A stretch of 64,000 nt of DNA from Variovorax sp. CF079 (GTDB lineage: Bacteria > Pseudomonadota > Gammaproteobacteria > Burkholderiales > Burkholderiaceae_C), in NCBI RefSeq assembly GCF_900101545.1, contig NZ_FMZU01000009.1, positions 1 to 64,000 of the forward strand, read 5' to 3'. The notes under the pieces were generated by a model. That model did no database searches and had not been told where the DNA came from. It worked only from the letters and a program-made list of their open reading frames with translations. The translations under genes and the position numbers were made by a program. This document shows, one piece after another, positions 51,129 through 60,458 of this stretch (positions are counted from its first letter, which is position 1; every line of letters starts with the position of its first letter).

Positions 51129-53201
51129 ATGGAAGCCACCACAACCCGTCCCGGCCGCTGGCTCTGGCTCGCGACACTGGGTCTCGCAAGCACTTGCTTC
51201 TTGCTGCTCGTCGCCCGGCCGCTGCATGCGCAGGAAGCGACCGGCCCGCGCCTGAAGACCGAGAGCCCCTACTTCTCCGTGAAGAGCGACGACCCTTCGA
51301 TCGACCGCCTGCCGCTCAAGAGCACCGAGGTCGACGTCAAGATCTCGGGCGTGATCGCCGACGTCCGCGTCACGCAGACCTACCGCAACGAGGGTTCGCG
51401 CGCGATCGAGGCGAAGTACGTGTTCCCGGGTTCGACCAAGGCCGCGGTCGGCGGCCTCAACGTGCGGCTCGCCGACCGTCTGATCACCGCGCAGATCCGC
51501 GAGAAGCAGCAGGCGCGCATCGACTACGACAACGCGAAGAAGGAAGGCAAGACCGCCGCGCTGCTGGAGCAGCACCTGCCCAACGTGTTCCAGATGAACG
51601 TCGCGAACATCCTGCCGGGCGACGACGTCAAGGTGGAGCTGCGCTACACCGAACTGCTTGTGCCGCAGGCGGGCAACTACCAGTTCGTGTTTCCGACGGT
51701 GGTGGGGCCGCGCTACAACAGCCCGCAGTCGCAGAACAGGGATGCGAAGTGGGTGGCGCAGCCGACGCTGCGCGAAGGCGTGGCGCCGAACACCGCGTTC
51801 AAACTGAAGGTCGCGCTCGACACGCCGCTCGGCATCAAGGAAATCCGCTCGGCCACGCACGCGATCGACATCCGCAAGAACAACGACGACCAGCACGCCG
51901 ACGTCGCACTTGCGCAGAGCGGCGAGCCCGCCAACAACCGCGACTTCGTGCTCGACTACCGGCTCGCCGGCGAGAAGATCGAGTCGGGCCTCATGCTCTA
52001 CAAGGGCCAAGGCGAGAACGCGGAGAACTTCTTCCTCGCGATGGTCGAGCCGCCCAAGTCGGTCGCGGCCAATGCGATCTCGCCGCGCGACTACATCTTC
52101 GTGGTCGACATCTCGGGCTCGATGCACGGCTTCCCGCTCGACACGGCCAAGGTCGTCCTCGAAAGACTGATCGGCGGGCTGCGTCCCAGCGACACCTTCA
52201 ACGTGCTGCTGTTCTCGGGCAGCAACAGGATGCTCTCGCCGCAATCGGTGCCCGCGACGCGTGCCAACATCGAGCAGGCGTTGTCCACCATCAAGAACTA
52301 CAACGGCAGCGGCAGCACCGAGCTGATCCCGGCGCTAAAGCGCGTCTATGCCGAGCCCAAGGCCGAGAACGTGTCGCGCACCGTGGTGATCGTGACCGAC
52401 GGCTACGTGACGGTCGAGCGCGAAGCCTTCGAACTGGTGCGCAAGAACCTCGGCCGTGCCAACGTCTTCGCCTTCGGCATCGGCAGCTCGGTCAACCGCC
52501 ACTTGATGGAAGGCCTGGCCCGCGCCGGCATGGGCGAGCCCTTCATCATCACCGACCCGATCCAGGCACCGGAGCAGGCGGCGCGCTTCCGCCGCATGGT
52601 CGAGTCGCCGGTGCTCACCAATGTGAAAGCCACCTTCGGCGGCCTCGACGTGTACGACGTGGAGCCGCAGGCGCTGCCCGACGTGCTCGGCGAACGCCCG
52701 GTGATCGTGTTCGGCAAGTGGCGCGGCGAAGCCAAGGGCCGCGTCATCATCGAAGGCCTGAGCGCCGACGGCCCTTACCGTCAGGAAGTGCGCATCGACG
52801 ACGCGACGCGCCAGGATGCCGCCGCGCTGCGCAGCCTCTGGGCCCGCCACCGCATCGCGAGCCTGAGCGACCAGGAAGCGCTGGAAGGCGGCGACGCCTT
52901 CAAGCAGCGCATCACCGATCTCGGCCTGCGCTACGGCCTGCTCACGCAGTACACCAGCTTCATCGCGGTCGACAAGGTGGTGCGCAACATGGCGCCGCAA
53001 GACGCCACGAGCGTCGACCAGCCGCAGCCGTTGCCCAAGGGCGTGAGCGAACTGGCGCTGGGCCAGGGCCAGAGCCTGGGCGCCGCAGTGCCGAGCACGC
53101 CCGAACCCGAAACCCTGGGCGCGATCGCGGTCGTGCTCTCCATGCTGGCCATGCTGCGCCGCCGCGCACGCCGCCACGACGCACGCCGGTACACAGCTTG
53201 A
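51129..53201 (+). CDS. VIT/VWA-domain surface protein with PEP-CTERM-like tail
   Basis: The 690-residue protein has a signal peptide (WLWLATLGLASTCFLLLVARPLHAQ), a VIT domain at about residues 40-170 (DVKISGVIADVRVTQTYRNEGSRAIEAKYVFPG), and a von Willebrand A domain from about 320 with the MIDAS sequence Asp327-IleSerGlySerMet. The C-terminus has PEP at residues 658-660, a hydrophobic helix (TLGAIAVVLSMLAML) and an arginine cluster, the layout of a PEP-CTERM sorting signal. The next gene encodes an exosortase, which should cleave and anchor it. Sortase- and exosortase-linked VIT/VWA proteins are known in Proteobacteria. A role in adhesion or peptidoglycan contact is inferred. Confidence 0.88.
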   Translation: MEATTTRPGRWLWLATLGLASTCFLLLVARPLHAQEATGPRLKTESPYFSVKSDDPSIDRLPLKSTEVDVKISGVIADVRVTQTYRNEGSRAIEAKYVFPGSTKAAVGGLNVRLADRLITAQIREKQQARIDYDNAKKEGKTAALLEQHLPNVFQMNVANILPGDDVKVELRYTELLVPQAGNYQFVFPTVVGPRYNSPQSQNRDAKWVAQPTLREGVAPNTAFKLKVALDTPLGIKEIRSATHAIDIRKNNDDQHADVALAQSGEPANNRDFVLDYRLAGEKIESGLMLYKGQGENAENFFLAMVEPPKSVAANAISPRDYIFVVDISGSMHGFPLDTAKVVLERLIGGLRPSDTFNVLLFSGSNRMLSPQSVPATRANIEQALSTIKNYNGSGSTELIPALKRVYAEPKAENVSRTVVIVTDGYVTVEREAFELVRKNLGRANVFAFGIGSSVNRHLMEGLARAGMGEPFIITDPIQAPEQAARFRRMVESPVLTNVKATFGGLDVYDVEPQALPDVLGERPVIVFGKWRGEAKGRVIIEGLSADGPYRQEVRIDDATRQDAAALRSLWARHRIASLSDQEALEGGDAFKQRITDLGLRYGLLTQYTSFIAVDKVVRNMAPQDATSVDQPQPLPKGVSELALGQGQSLGAAVPSTPEPETLGAIAVVLSMLAMLRRRARRHDARRYTA

Positions 53202-53211
53202 GGACCGCGCG

Positions 53212-54147
53212 ATGACCCTCGCTCAGCTCGCCCAAACGCATCCCCGCGTCTTCGACTGGGGCATCCAACTCGACCGCGCACCGGCCGCCGCCTGGCTGGC
53301 GCTGCAGGCCGCCGCGCTGACGCCGACCTGGCTCTGGATGGCCCGGCGCCTGCGCGACGGCTCCGACGATCCGCTGGGCCTGCTCTCGCTCGCGGCGCTG
53401 GCCGTGCTGGCCTGGAGGCTTCGGCATTCGCTGCGCGCCGCGCCCCGGCTCGGCTGGCTCGCGCTGGCCAGCGCCGGCACGCTGGCCGCGACCTTGCTGC
53501 GCACCGGGCCCGGCGTGATGCCGGCGCTGCCGCCGCTCGCCGCCGGCCTGATCGCCGTGCTGGCGCTGGCCGCAGGCCTGCTGGCCTTCTTGCCCAAGCG
53601 CGTCGCAGCCCTGCCGGTCGTCGGCCTGGCGGTGCTCGCACTGCCGCTGCTCTCATCGCTGCAGTTCTATGCCGGCTACCCGCTGCGCGTGATCACGGCC
53701 GAAGCCAGCCGCTGGCTGCTGGCGCCGGGTTTCAGCATGGCGCGCGAGGGCACCAGCCTTCTCGTCGACGGCCGGCTGGTGATCGTCGACGCACCCTGCT
53801 CCGGCGTGCAGATGGTCTGGCTCGGCTACTTCACGGCCTGCGCGGTGGCCCTCTGGGCGCGCCGCGGCGACTGCGGCTTCCTGGCCCGGCTGCCGGCCGT
53901 GGGGCTGTTGGTGATGGGCGGCAACATCCTGCGCAACAGCGTGCTGGTCGGCTTCGAAGGTGCGGGGCTCGCGCTCGCGCCCTGGCTGCACGAGGCGCTC
54001 GGCCTGTCCGTGCTCGCGCTGGTGTGCGGCGGCATCGCGTGGGTGATGGCACCGGCGCGCCGGCCGCAGGAGCGCTTCGTCCCCGCCGCCATCCCCGGTC
54101 TGATCACTTCCGCAGGAGGTCGCCGTGTCGACACCGCTCTTTCTTGA
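53212..54147 (+). CDS. Exosortase (compact type, possibly XrtQ)
   Basis: The 311-residue protein is a polytopic membrane protein with about eight hydrophobic helices. The three conserved exosortase residues are visible: Cys196 in DAPCSGVQMVWLGY, Arg241 in GGNILRNSVLVG and His260 in APWLHEALGL. It would cleave the PEP-CTERM tail of the VIT/VWA protein encoded 10 bases upstream and join it to an envelope acceptor. Exosortases usually serve many substrates and accompany polysaccharide genes; here a single substrate is adjacent. I recall NCBI naming similar proteins exosortase Q, but this needs a model search. The EpsI-like gene overlaps its end by 23 bases. Confidence 0.86.
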   Translation: MTLAQLAQTHPRVFDWGIQLDRAPAAAWLALQAAALTPTWLWMARRLRDGSDDPLGLLSLAALAVLAWRLRHSLRAAPRLGWLALASAGTLAATLLRTGPGVMPALPPLAAGLIAVLALAAGLLAFLPKRVAALPVVGLAVLALPLLSSLQFYAGYPLRVITAEASRWLLAPGFSMAREGTSLLVDGRLVIVDAPCSGVQMVWLGYFTACAVALWARRGDCGFLARLPAVGLLVMGGNILRNSVLVGFEGAGLALAPWLHEALGLSVLALVCGGIAWVMAPARRPQERFVPAAIPGLITSAGGRRVDTALS

Positions 54148-54700
54148 ACGCTGCTTCGCCAACCGTTTCGTCAACCGCATCGCGCACAAGGCGGTCTTCG
54201 CCTTCGTCATGGGCCTGTGCCTCCTCTGGTCGGCCGCCTTCGCGCTGCGTCCGCAGGCCGCGCCGGCCATGGCCGCGGCCTTTCACGAGTGGCCCAGCCA
54301 ATGGGACGGCGCCGCACTGCGCCCGCTGGCCCTGAGCGAGGTCGAGCAGCGCTTTGCCGAGCGCTTTCCCGGCGCCATCGCACGCCTGACCGACGGCCGA
54401 CAGACGCTGGTGCTGCGCGAGGTCAACACGCCCACCCGCATGCTGCACCCGGCCGCCGACTGCTACCGCGCGCTCGGCTATCGCATCGAGCAGACGCTCC
54501 TTTCGCGCGATGCCCAGGCCCGACTGTGGCGTTGTTTCGTCACCGAGGGCCCCGGCGCGCAAAAGTTGCGCGTTTGCGAGCGCATCGTGGACGCCGAAGG
54601 CACGGCTTTCACCGACACTTCAGCCTGGTACTGGGCCGCAGTAAGCGGCCGATCCCACGGACCCTGGCAGGCTGTGACCCTGGCAAGACCGATCGAGTGA
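54125..54700 (+). CDS. EpsI-like exosortase-associated protein
   Basis: The GTG at 54125 is preceded by a perfect AGGAGG five bases upstream and lies inside the end of the exosortase gene. The 191-residue protein has one N-terminal membrane helix (HKAVFAFVMGLCLLWSAAFAL) and an extracytoplasmic domain with LREVNTPTRMLHPAADCYRALGYRIEQ, resembling the HPPxxCY-type motif of EpsI-like proteins that accompany exosortases, in which a cysteine follows a histidine-proline pair. Two further cysteines (LWRCF, KLRVCER) may form a disulfide. Its precise role in sorting is unknown. Confidence 0.75.
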   Translation: MSTPLFLERCFANRFVNRIAHKAVFAFVMGLCLLWSAAFALRPQAAPAMAAAFHEWPSQWDGAALRPLALSEVEQRFAERFPGAIARLTDGRQTLVLREVNTPTRMLHPAADCYRALGYRIEQTLLSRDAQARLWRCFVTEGPGAQKLRVCERIVDAEGTAFTDTSAWYWAAVSGRSHGPWQAVTLARPIE

Positions 54701-54710
54701 GAGACATTTC

Positions 54711-55982
54711 TTGAAGAAAGCGCTGCTCTACCTGTTTTTTGCGTTTCTGGCGCTGGTGCTGACGGCCGCGGTGGCCATCTACCTGGTCGTGAAACTGGCG
54801 CTGGCGCCCGGCCCCGACGAGTGGCCGACCCGCGTCAAGACGGGCCCCTTCAGCCTCAACGTCGGCGTTCCCACGGCGATCCGCCTCGCCACCTCCTCGT
54901 GGTTCGCGCCCTGGCTCGACGGCCGTTCGCTCGACACGCGCCATGGCGTCATCCGCTTCGGCTGGAACGAGCCCACCACCACGCTCGAACTGCGCTGCGA
55001 GCCCTGCAGCGCCTCGGTGCCGGCGCTCGGCAGCGCGCCGATCCGGCTCGACAGCCTGCGCATCACGGCGCGGCGCGATGCCGGTTCGCTCAACGGCATG
55101 CTCGAAGCGGCGCCGGCCGCGACCACGGTGTCCACCGTCGCAGGCGACAACGTGCTGCGCGCTCGCTGGGACGGCCGGCTCACGCAGAAGACCCTGCAGC
55201 TCCACATCGATGCGCCCGAGGCGCCGATCGCGCGCTGGTACACGGTGCTGGCGCCCGGCCTGCCCGAGCTGCAGCGCGCCCGCATCGGCGGCACGCTGGG
55301 CCTGCGCGCGCAGGTCGACCTGCCGGCCGGCAGCTTCTCGCTGCATCCGCGCATCGAGCAGTTCACGGTCGAGGGCCTGGGCACCGAGGCCATGCTCAAC
55401 GCCCGCAGCAGCTGCGGCGCGCCCGCGCGGCTGGCCAACGACAGCTGGCTCGCGCGCGCCGTGATCGCGGCGGAGGACCAGCGCTTCTTCACCCACCCCG
55501 GCTACGACCTGGCCGAGCTCACCGCCTCGATCGAAGCCAACCAGAAGGCCGGCCAGGTGGAGCGCGGCGGCAGCACGCTCACGCAGCAGCTCGCGCGACT
55601 GGTCGCGACCGGCGGCGAGCGCAGCGCCGACCGCAAGCTGCGCGAGCTGCTCTATGCGGTCGAGATGGAGCAGACCCTGGGCAAGGCGCGCATCCTGCAG
55701 CTCTACCTCGACAACGCGCCCTGGGGCCCCAATCTCTGCGGCGCCGAGGCCGCCGCGCGCCGCTACTTCAAGCGCAGCGCGCGCAACCTCGAGCCGGCCC
55801 AGGCGGTCTGGCTGGCCGCGATGCTGAACAACCCGGGCCTGGCGGTCGAGAAGTGGCAGCGCGACGGCAGGATCGACGGCGAACGCGCCAAGTCGGTGGC
55901 CGAGGGCTTGCGCGGCATCACGCGGCTCCAGCGCGAGGCGCTGATCCGGAACGTGACCAACGCGCGCTTTGCACCACCCTGA
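54711..55982 (+). CDS. Stand-alone GT51 peptidoglycan glycosyltransferase
   Basis: The start is a TTG at 54711, 10 bases after the EpsI-like stop. The 423-residue protein has an N-terminal anchor (ALLYLFFAFLALVLTAAVAIYLVVKLAL), a 190-residue domain of unknown fold that resembles an AsmA-like beta region, then a GT51 domain with catalytic Glu255 in AVIAAEDQRFFTHPG, RGGSTLTQQLARL and LQLYLDNAPWGPNLCGAEAAARRYF. No transpeptidase domain follows. It should polymerise lipid II without crosslinking. The extra N-terminal domain and its presence in an exosortase operon are unusual for this enzyme. Confidence 0.87.
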   Translation: MKKALLYLFFAFLALVLTAAVAIYLVVKLALAPGPDEWPTRVKTGPFSLNVGVPTAIRLATSSWFAPWLDGRSLDTRHGVIRFGWNEPTTTLELRCEPCSASVPALGSAPIRLDSLRITARRDAGSLNGMLEAAPAATTVSTVAGDNVLRARWDGRLTQKTLQLHIDAPEAPIARWYTVLAPGLPELQRARIGGTLGLRAQVDLPAGSFSLHPRIEQFTVEGLGTEAMLNARSSCGAPARLANDSWLARAVIAAEDQRFFTHPGYDLAELTASIEANQKAGQVERGGSTLTQQLARLVATGGERSADRKLRELLYAVEMEQTLGKARILQLYLDNAPWGPNLCGAEAAARRYFKRSARNLEPAQAVWLAAMLNNPGLAVEKWQRDGRIDGERAKSVAEGLRGITRLQREALIRNVTNARFAPP

Positions 55983-56000
55983 AGCGACCCGCTGTAACGC

Positions 56001-56570
56001 TCAGCTTCGCGCGAACCGGAGCAAGGGCGCCACCTCGCCCGCATCGGCGGCCCGCAGCGCGTCGAGGTAACGGGTGCGCGGGTCGCCGCTTCCAACCAGC
56101 GAGTTGCTGCCCCAGGTGAAGCGCGGACGGGCAAGCCGCAGCACCAGCTCATCGGCCGTCAGGCGCGCGTGGCGTCCGTTGCCGTTGGGGAAGGCATGGA
56201 TCGATACCAGCCGGTGGTGGAAGCTCACGGCCGTGCTTCGGTGTTCGACCTGGTAGCGCGTGTTGTCGAGCAGGTCGCGCAAGCGCATCGAAACCTGCGT
56301 CCAATCGACGCCGATGTTCTTGTTGCTCGAGCGCAGAGTGCCCGCCCACGCCCAAGTCAGGTCGAACATCTTGCGATGCAGATCGCGAACGAAGCCTTCG
56401 TCGAGCAGTTCGCGTATTCGCTGGCGTGCCGCCCAGCGCACACCCTGCAGGATGTTGGCTTCTTCCCATGCGTTGAGGTCGGCCTGGGTGGCGATGTGTG
56501 CGGGAATGAGGCCTCGTGCTTCGTCTGGACCCAGGGGTGTCGCCCCCTCCGCGTCCACGAACGCCGTCAC
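56001..56570 (-). CDS. Fic-domain protein (mobile mystery protein B type)
   Basis: The GTG start at 56570 overlaps the stop of the upstream gene (GTGA). The 189-residue protein reads VTAFVDAEGATPLGPDEARGLIPAHIATQADLNAWEEANILQG, then SNKNIGVDW, and has the Fic motif HAFPNGNGRHAR, differing from the textbook HPFxxGNGR only by alanine for proline. The whole sequence matches mobile mystery protein B (TIGR02613-type), encoded in pairs with protein A in mobile or accessory regions. Fic enzymes transfer AMP or similar groups to proteins. Segment lengths are close to the family norm, so it may be active. Confidence 0.85.
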   Translation of the reverse strand: MTAFVDAEGATPLGPDEARGLIPAHIATQADLNAWEEANILQGVRWAARQRIRELLDEGFVRDLHRKMFDLTWAWAGTLRSSNKNIGVDWTQVSMRLRDLLDNTRYQVEHRSTAVSFHHRLVSIHAFPNGNGRHARLTADELVLRLARPRFTWGSNSLVGSGDPRTRYLDALRAADAGEVAPLLRFARS

Positions 56571-56956
56571 CACAGCTCCCGCCGCGAACCCTGAAGCAGT
56601 TCCCTGGCCGGAAGGTCGCCTTGAACGTCGCTCATCGCTTCCCCTACTTTCTGGTCTTCCAGGGACATCGAGTGCGAGACCGGGTACATGCGCTCGCGCG
56701 CGACCTCGAGTGCACGGTCCTGCAGCTGCTGCGAAAGGGATGTCCGGGGGACCAGCGCGTACTTGAGCTCGCAGTCGAGTGCCTGCGCGAGCTTGCGCAC
56801 ACCCGCAGGGGTCAGGCCAAGCCGGCGCGCGAGCGCAGCCCCGCTCATGCCCAAGGCTTCGCGAATCGCCTTCGCCCAGCCGGCGGGCGGCGAGGGAGGA
56901 AGAGCCGCTTCTCTCCACGAAATGGCCGCGATGACCGGCGCACCAAGTCGGCGCAC
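56567..56956 (-). pseudogene. Mobile mystery protein A-like regulator lacking HTH recognition helix
   Basis: The C-terminal two thirds match mobile mystery protein A: GWAKAIREALGMSGAALARRLG, then ALDCELKYALVPRTSLSQQLQDRALEVARERMYPVSHSMSLEDQ. Between ARRLG and ALDC only about 11 residues are present, where the family has about 28, so the recognition helix and following turn of the Xre-type DNA-binding domain are missing without a frameshift. The N-terminus also does not match the family, and no good start is visible; the GTG at 56956 is provisional. It overlaps the Fic gene start and is probably a degenerate partner that can no longer bind DNA normally. Confidence 0.65.
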
Positions 56957-57011
56957 GGGCGTTCTGCGAAGACCTGGGGCCGCTGGCACATGTCTTGCGA
57001 AGTCGGCATCA

Positions 57012-58121
<1,110 letters not shown>

Positions 58122-58173
58122 TCGCCGCCGCTCATTTGTCCAGATTCATCACCGCACCATCAGGAGCCAAACC

Positions 58174-59448
58174 ATGTCCGAACCGATCGATTCATCCACC
58201 AACAAGGGCGTACAGCGCCGCACCCTGCTCCAGGGCACCGCGGGCATCCTGGCGGCCGGCGTGTTCCCCGCCATCCACGCGCAGGAGAAGATCGTGCTGC
58301 GCTACCTCGGCACCGCCGTCAACCAGGACAAGGCGATCGCCGAGAAGTTCAAGGCAGACACCGGCATCGAGATCCAGTACGTGGCCGTCACCACCGACGA
58401 CGTCACCAAGCGCGCCGTCACTGCGCCCAACAGCTTCGACCTGATCGACACCGAGTACTTCTCGCTCAAGAAGATCGTGCCCACCGGCAACCTGAAGGGC
58501 ATCGACACCAGGAAGATCAAGAACGCCGACAAGATCACCTCGCTCTTCACCAAGGGCGAAGTGGCCGGCAAGAAAGTGGGCGACCAGGGCACCGCGCCCA
58601 AGAAGGTGATCTTTCTCGAGGGCGAGAAGAGCAAGGTGTTCGCGAAGTCGCCGACCCAGTTCATGTCGCTGATCCCGACCGTCTACAACGCCGACACGCT
58701 GGGCATCCGCCCCGACCTGATCAAGCGCCCGATCGAATCCTGGGCCGAGCTGCTGAACCCCGAGTTCAAGGGCAAGGCCGCGATCCTGAACATCCCCTCC
58801 ATCGGCATCATGGACGCGGCAATGGTTGTGGAGTCCAAGGGCATCCACAAATACGCCGACAAGGGCAACATGACCAAGGCGGAGATCGACCTGACGATCA
58901 AGACCTTGATCGAAGCCAAGAAGGCCGGGCAGTTCCGGGCACTGTGGAAGGACTTCAACGAGTCGGTCAACCTGATGGCCTCGGGCGAGGTCGTGATCCA
59001 GTCGATGTGGTCGCCCGCCGTGACGGCCGTGCGCACCAAGGGCATCGCCTGCAACTTCCAGCCGCTCAAGGAGGGCTACCGCGCCTGGGCCGCCGGCTTC
59101 GGCCTGCCGGCCACGCTCTCGGGCAAGAAGCTCGATGGCGCCTACGAGTTCATCAACTGGTTCCTCGACGGCTGGGCCGGCGCGTATCTCAACCGCCAGG
59201 GCTACTACAGCGCCGTGCTCGAGACCGCCAAGGCCAAGATGGAGTCCTACGAGTGGGCCTACTGGATGGAAGGCAAGCCCGCCACGCAGGACATCAAGAG
59301 CCCCAACGGCGACCTGCTGGCCAAGACCGGCTCGGTGCGCGACGGCGGCAGCTACGAGCAGCGCATGGGCGGCATCGCGTGCTGGAACGCAGTGATGGAC
59401 GAGAACGAGTACATGGTGAGGAAATGGAACGAGTTCGTTGCAGCGTGA
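58174..59448 (+). CDS. ABC transporter substrate-binding protein (PotD-like)
   Basis: The 424-residue protein has a twin-arginine-type signal (VQRRTLLQGTAGILAAGVFPAIHAQ), so it may be exported folded through Tat. The mature protein has the extracellular solute-binding fold used for polyamines and related cations (EKIVLRYLGTAVNQDKAIAEKF, WAELLNPEFKGKAAILNIPS, GAYEFINWFLDGWAGAYLNRQGYYSA). Ligand is not identifiable. CAGGAG lies upstream of the ATG. A large inverted repeat separates it from the first permease gene. Confidence 0.92.
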   Translation: MSEPIDSSTNKGVQRRTLLQGTAGILAAGVFPAIHAQEKIVLRYLGTAVNQDKAIAEKFKADTGIEIQYVAVTTDDVTKRAVTAPNSFDLIDTEYFSLKKIVPTGNLKGIDTRKIKNADKITSLFTKGEVAGKKVGDQGTAPKKVIFLEGEKSKVFAKSPTQFMSLIPTVYNADTLGIRPDLIKRPIESWAELLNPEFKGKAAILNIPSIGIMDAAMVVESKGIHKYADKGNMTKAEIDLTIKTLIEAKKAGQFRALWKDFNESVNLMASGEVVIQSMWSPAVTAVRTKGIACNFQPLKEGYRAWAAGFGLPATLSGKKLDGAYEFINWFLDGWAGAYLNRQGYYSAVLETAKAKMESYEWAYWMEGKPATQDIKSPNGDLLAKTGSVRDGGSYEQRMGGIACWNAVMDENEYMVRKWNEFVAA

Positions 59449-59459
59449 GGGGTTTGACT

Positions 59460-59545
59460 CCCTCTCCCTCTGGGAGAGGGCGGGGGTGAGGGCCAGCAGC
59501 GCCCATCACCTGCCCTCACCCTAGCCCTCTCCCAGAGGGAGAGGG
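59460..59545. repeat. REP-like inverted repeat doublet between binding protein and permease genes
   Basis: Two inversely oriented arms at 59460-59493 and 59512-59545 are each built from CCCTCTCCC/GGGAGAGGG-type palindromes and a GGGTGAGGGC tail; the arms pair with each other over more than 30 bases with few mismatches. It fills most of the gap between the substrate-binding protein stop and the permease start. This type of element is widely dispersed in betaproteobacteria and pseudomonads. It may stabilise the upstream mRNA and set a high binding-protein to permease ratio. Confidence 0.85.
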
Positions 59546-59554
59546 AACAAAACC

Positions 59555-60457
59555 ATGAACCCATCGGCAACTGCAACGAGCATTCAGGCCATCAAGCCTT
59601 GGTGGCAGGCTGCGCCCTTCGCGCTGGTCTTCCTGCTCTTCTTCCTGATCCCGCTGGCGCTGATCGCGATGGTCAGCCTCTGGAACTTCAACGAGTACGA
59701 GCTGATTCCTGCAATCACGCTGCGCAACTACGCGAGCATCTTCGAAGGCTGCTCGCACCTCACGGACAACGGCGACTTCTGCGTCACGCTCTCCACCTAC
59801 CTGAGCACGCTCAAGTTCTGTCTCCTGGTCTGGGGCATCACGCTTGTCATCGGCTTCGCGGTCGCCTACTTCCTGGCCTTCCACGTGCGCTCGCCGGGCA
59901 TGCAGACCCTGCTCTTCGTGCTGTGCACCGTGCCCTTCTGGACCTCGAACGTGATCCGCATGATCTCGTGGGTGCCGCTGCTCGGGCGCAACGGGCTCGT
60001 CAACCAGGGCCTGGTGGGGCTGGGCCTGGTCGACGCGCCCGTCGAGTGGCTGCTGTTCTCGAACTTCTCGGTGGTGCTGGCCTTCGTGCATCTCTACACG
60101 ATGTTCATGATCGTGCCGATCTTCAACTCGATGATGCGCATCGACCGCTCGCTGCTCGAGGCCGCGAGCGACGCCGGCGCCTCCGGCTGGCAGACGCTTT
60201 GGAACGTGATCGTGCCGCTCTCGCGAACCGGCATCCTGATCGGCTCGATCTTCGTCATCACCATCGTGATGGGCGACTTCGTGACCATCGGCGTGATGGG
60301 CGGCCAGCAGATCGCCTCCGTCGGCAAGATCATCCAGGTGCAGACCTCCTACCTGCAGTTCCCGCTCGCGGCGGCCAACGCGATGATCCTGTTGGCGGTG
60401 GTGCTGATGATCATCTGGGGCCTGACGCGCCTGGTCGATATCCGCAAGGAGCTCTGA
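59555..60457 (+). CDS. ABC transporter permease (PotB-like)
   Basis: The 300-residue protein has six membrane helices and the permease coupling motif in EAASDAGASGWQTLWNVIVPLSRTGILIGSIFVITIVMGDFVTIGVMGG. The N-terminal region (PWWQAAPFALVFLLFFLIPLALIAMVSLW) is typical of PotB/PotH proteins. It forms the inner-membrane channel with the next gene product. Its stop and the following GTG start are 1 base apart. Confidence 0.94.
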   Translation: MNPSATATSIQAIKPWWQAAPFALVFLLFFLIPLALIAMVSLWNFNEYELIPAITLRNYASIFEGCSHLTDNGDFCVTLSTYLSTLKFCLLVWGITLVIGFAVAYFLAFHVRSPGMQTLLFVLCTVPFWTSNVIRMISWVPLLGRNGLVNQGLVGLGLVDAPVEWLLFSNFSVVLAFVHLYTMFMIVPIFNSMMRIDRSLLEAASDAGASGWQTLWNVIVPLSRTGILIGSIFVITIVMGDFVTIGVMGGQQIASVGKIIQVQTSYLQFPLAAANAMILLAVVLMIIWGLTRLVDIRKEL

Positions 60458-60458
60458 C

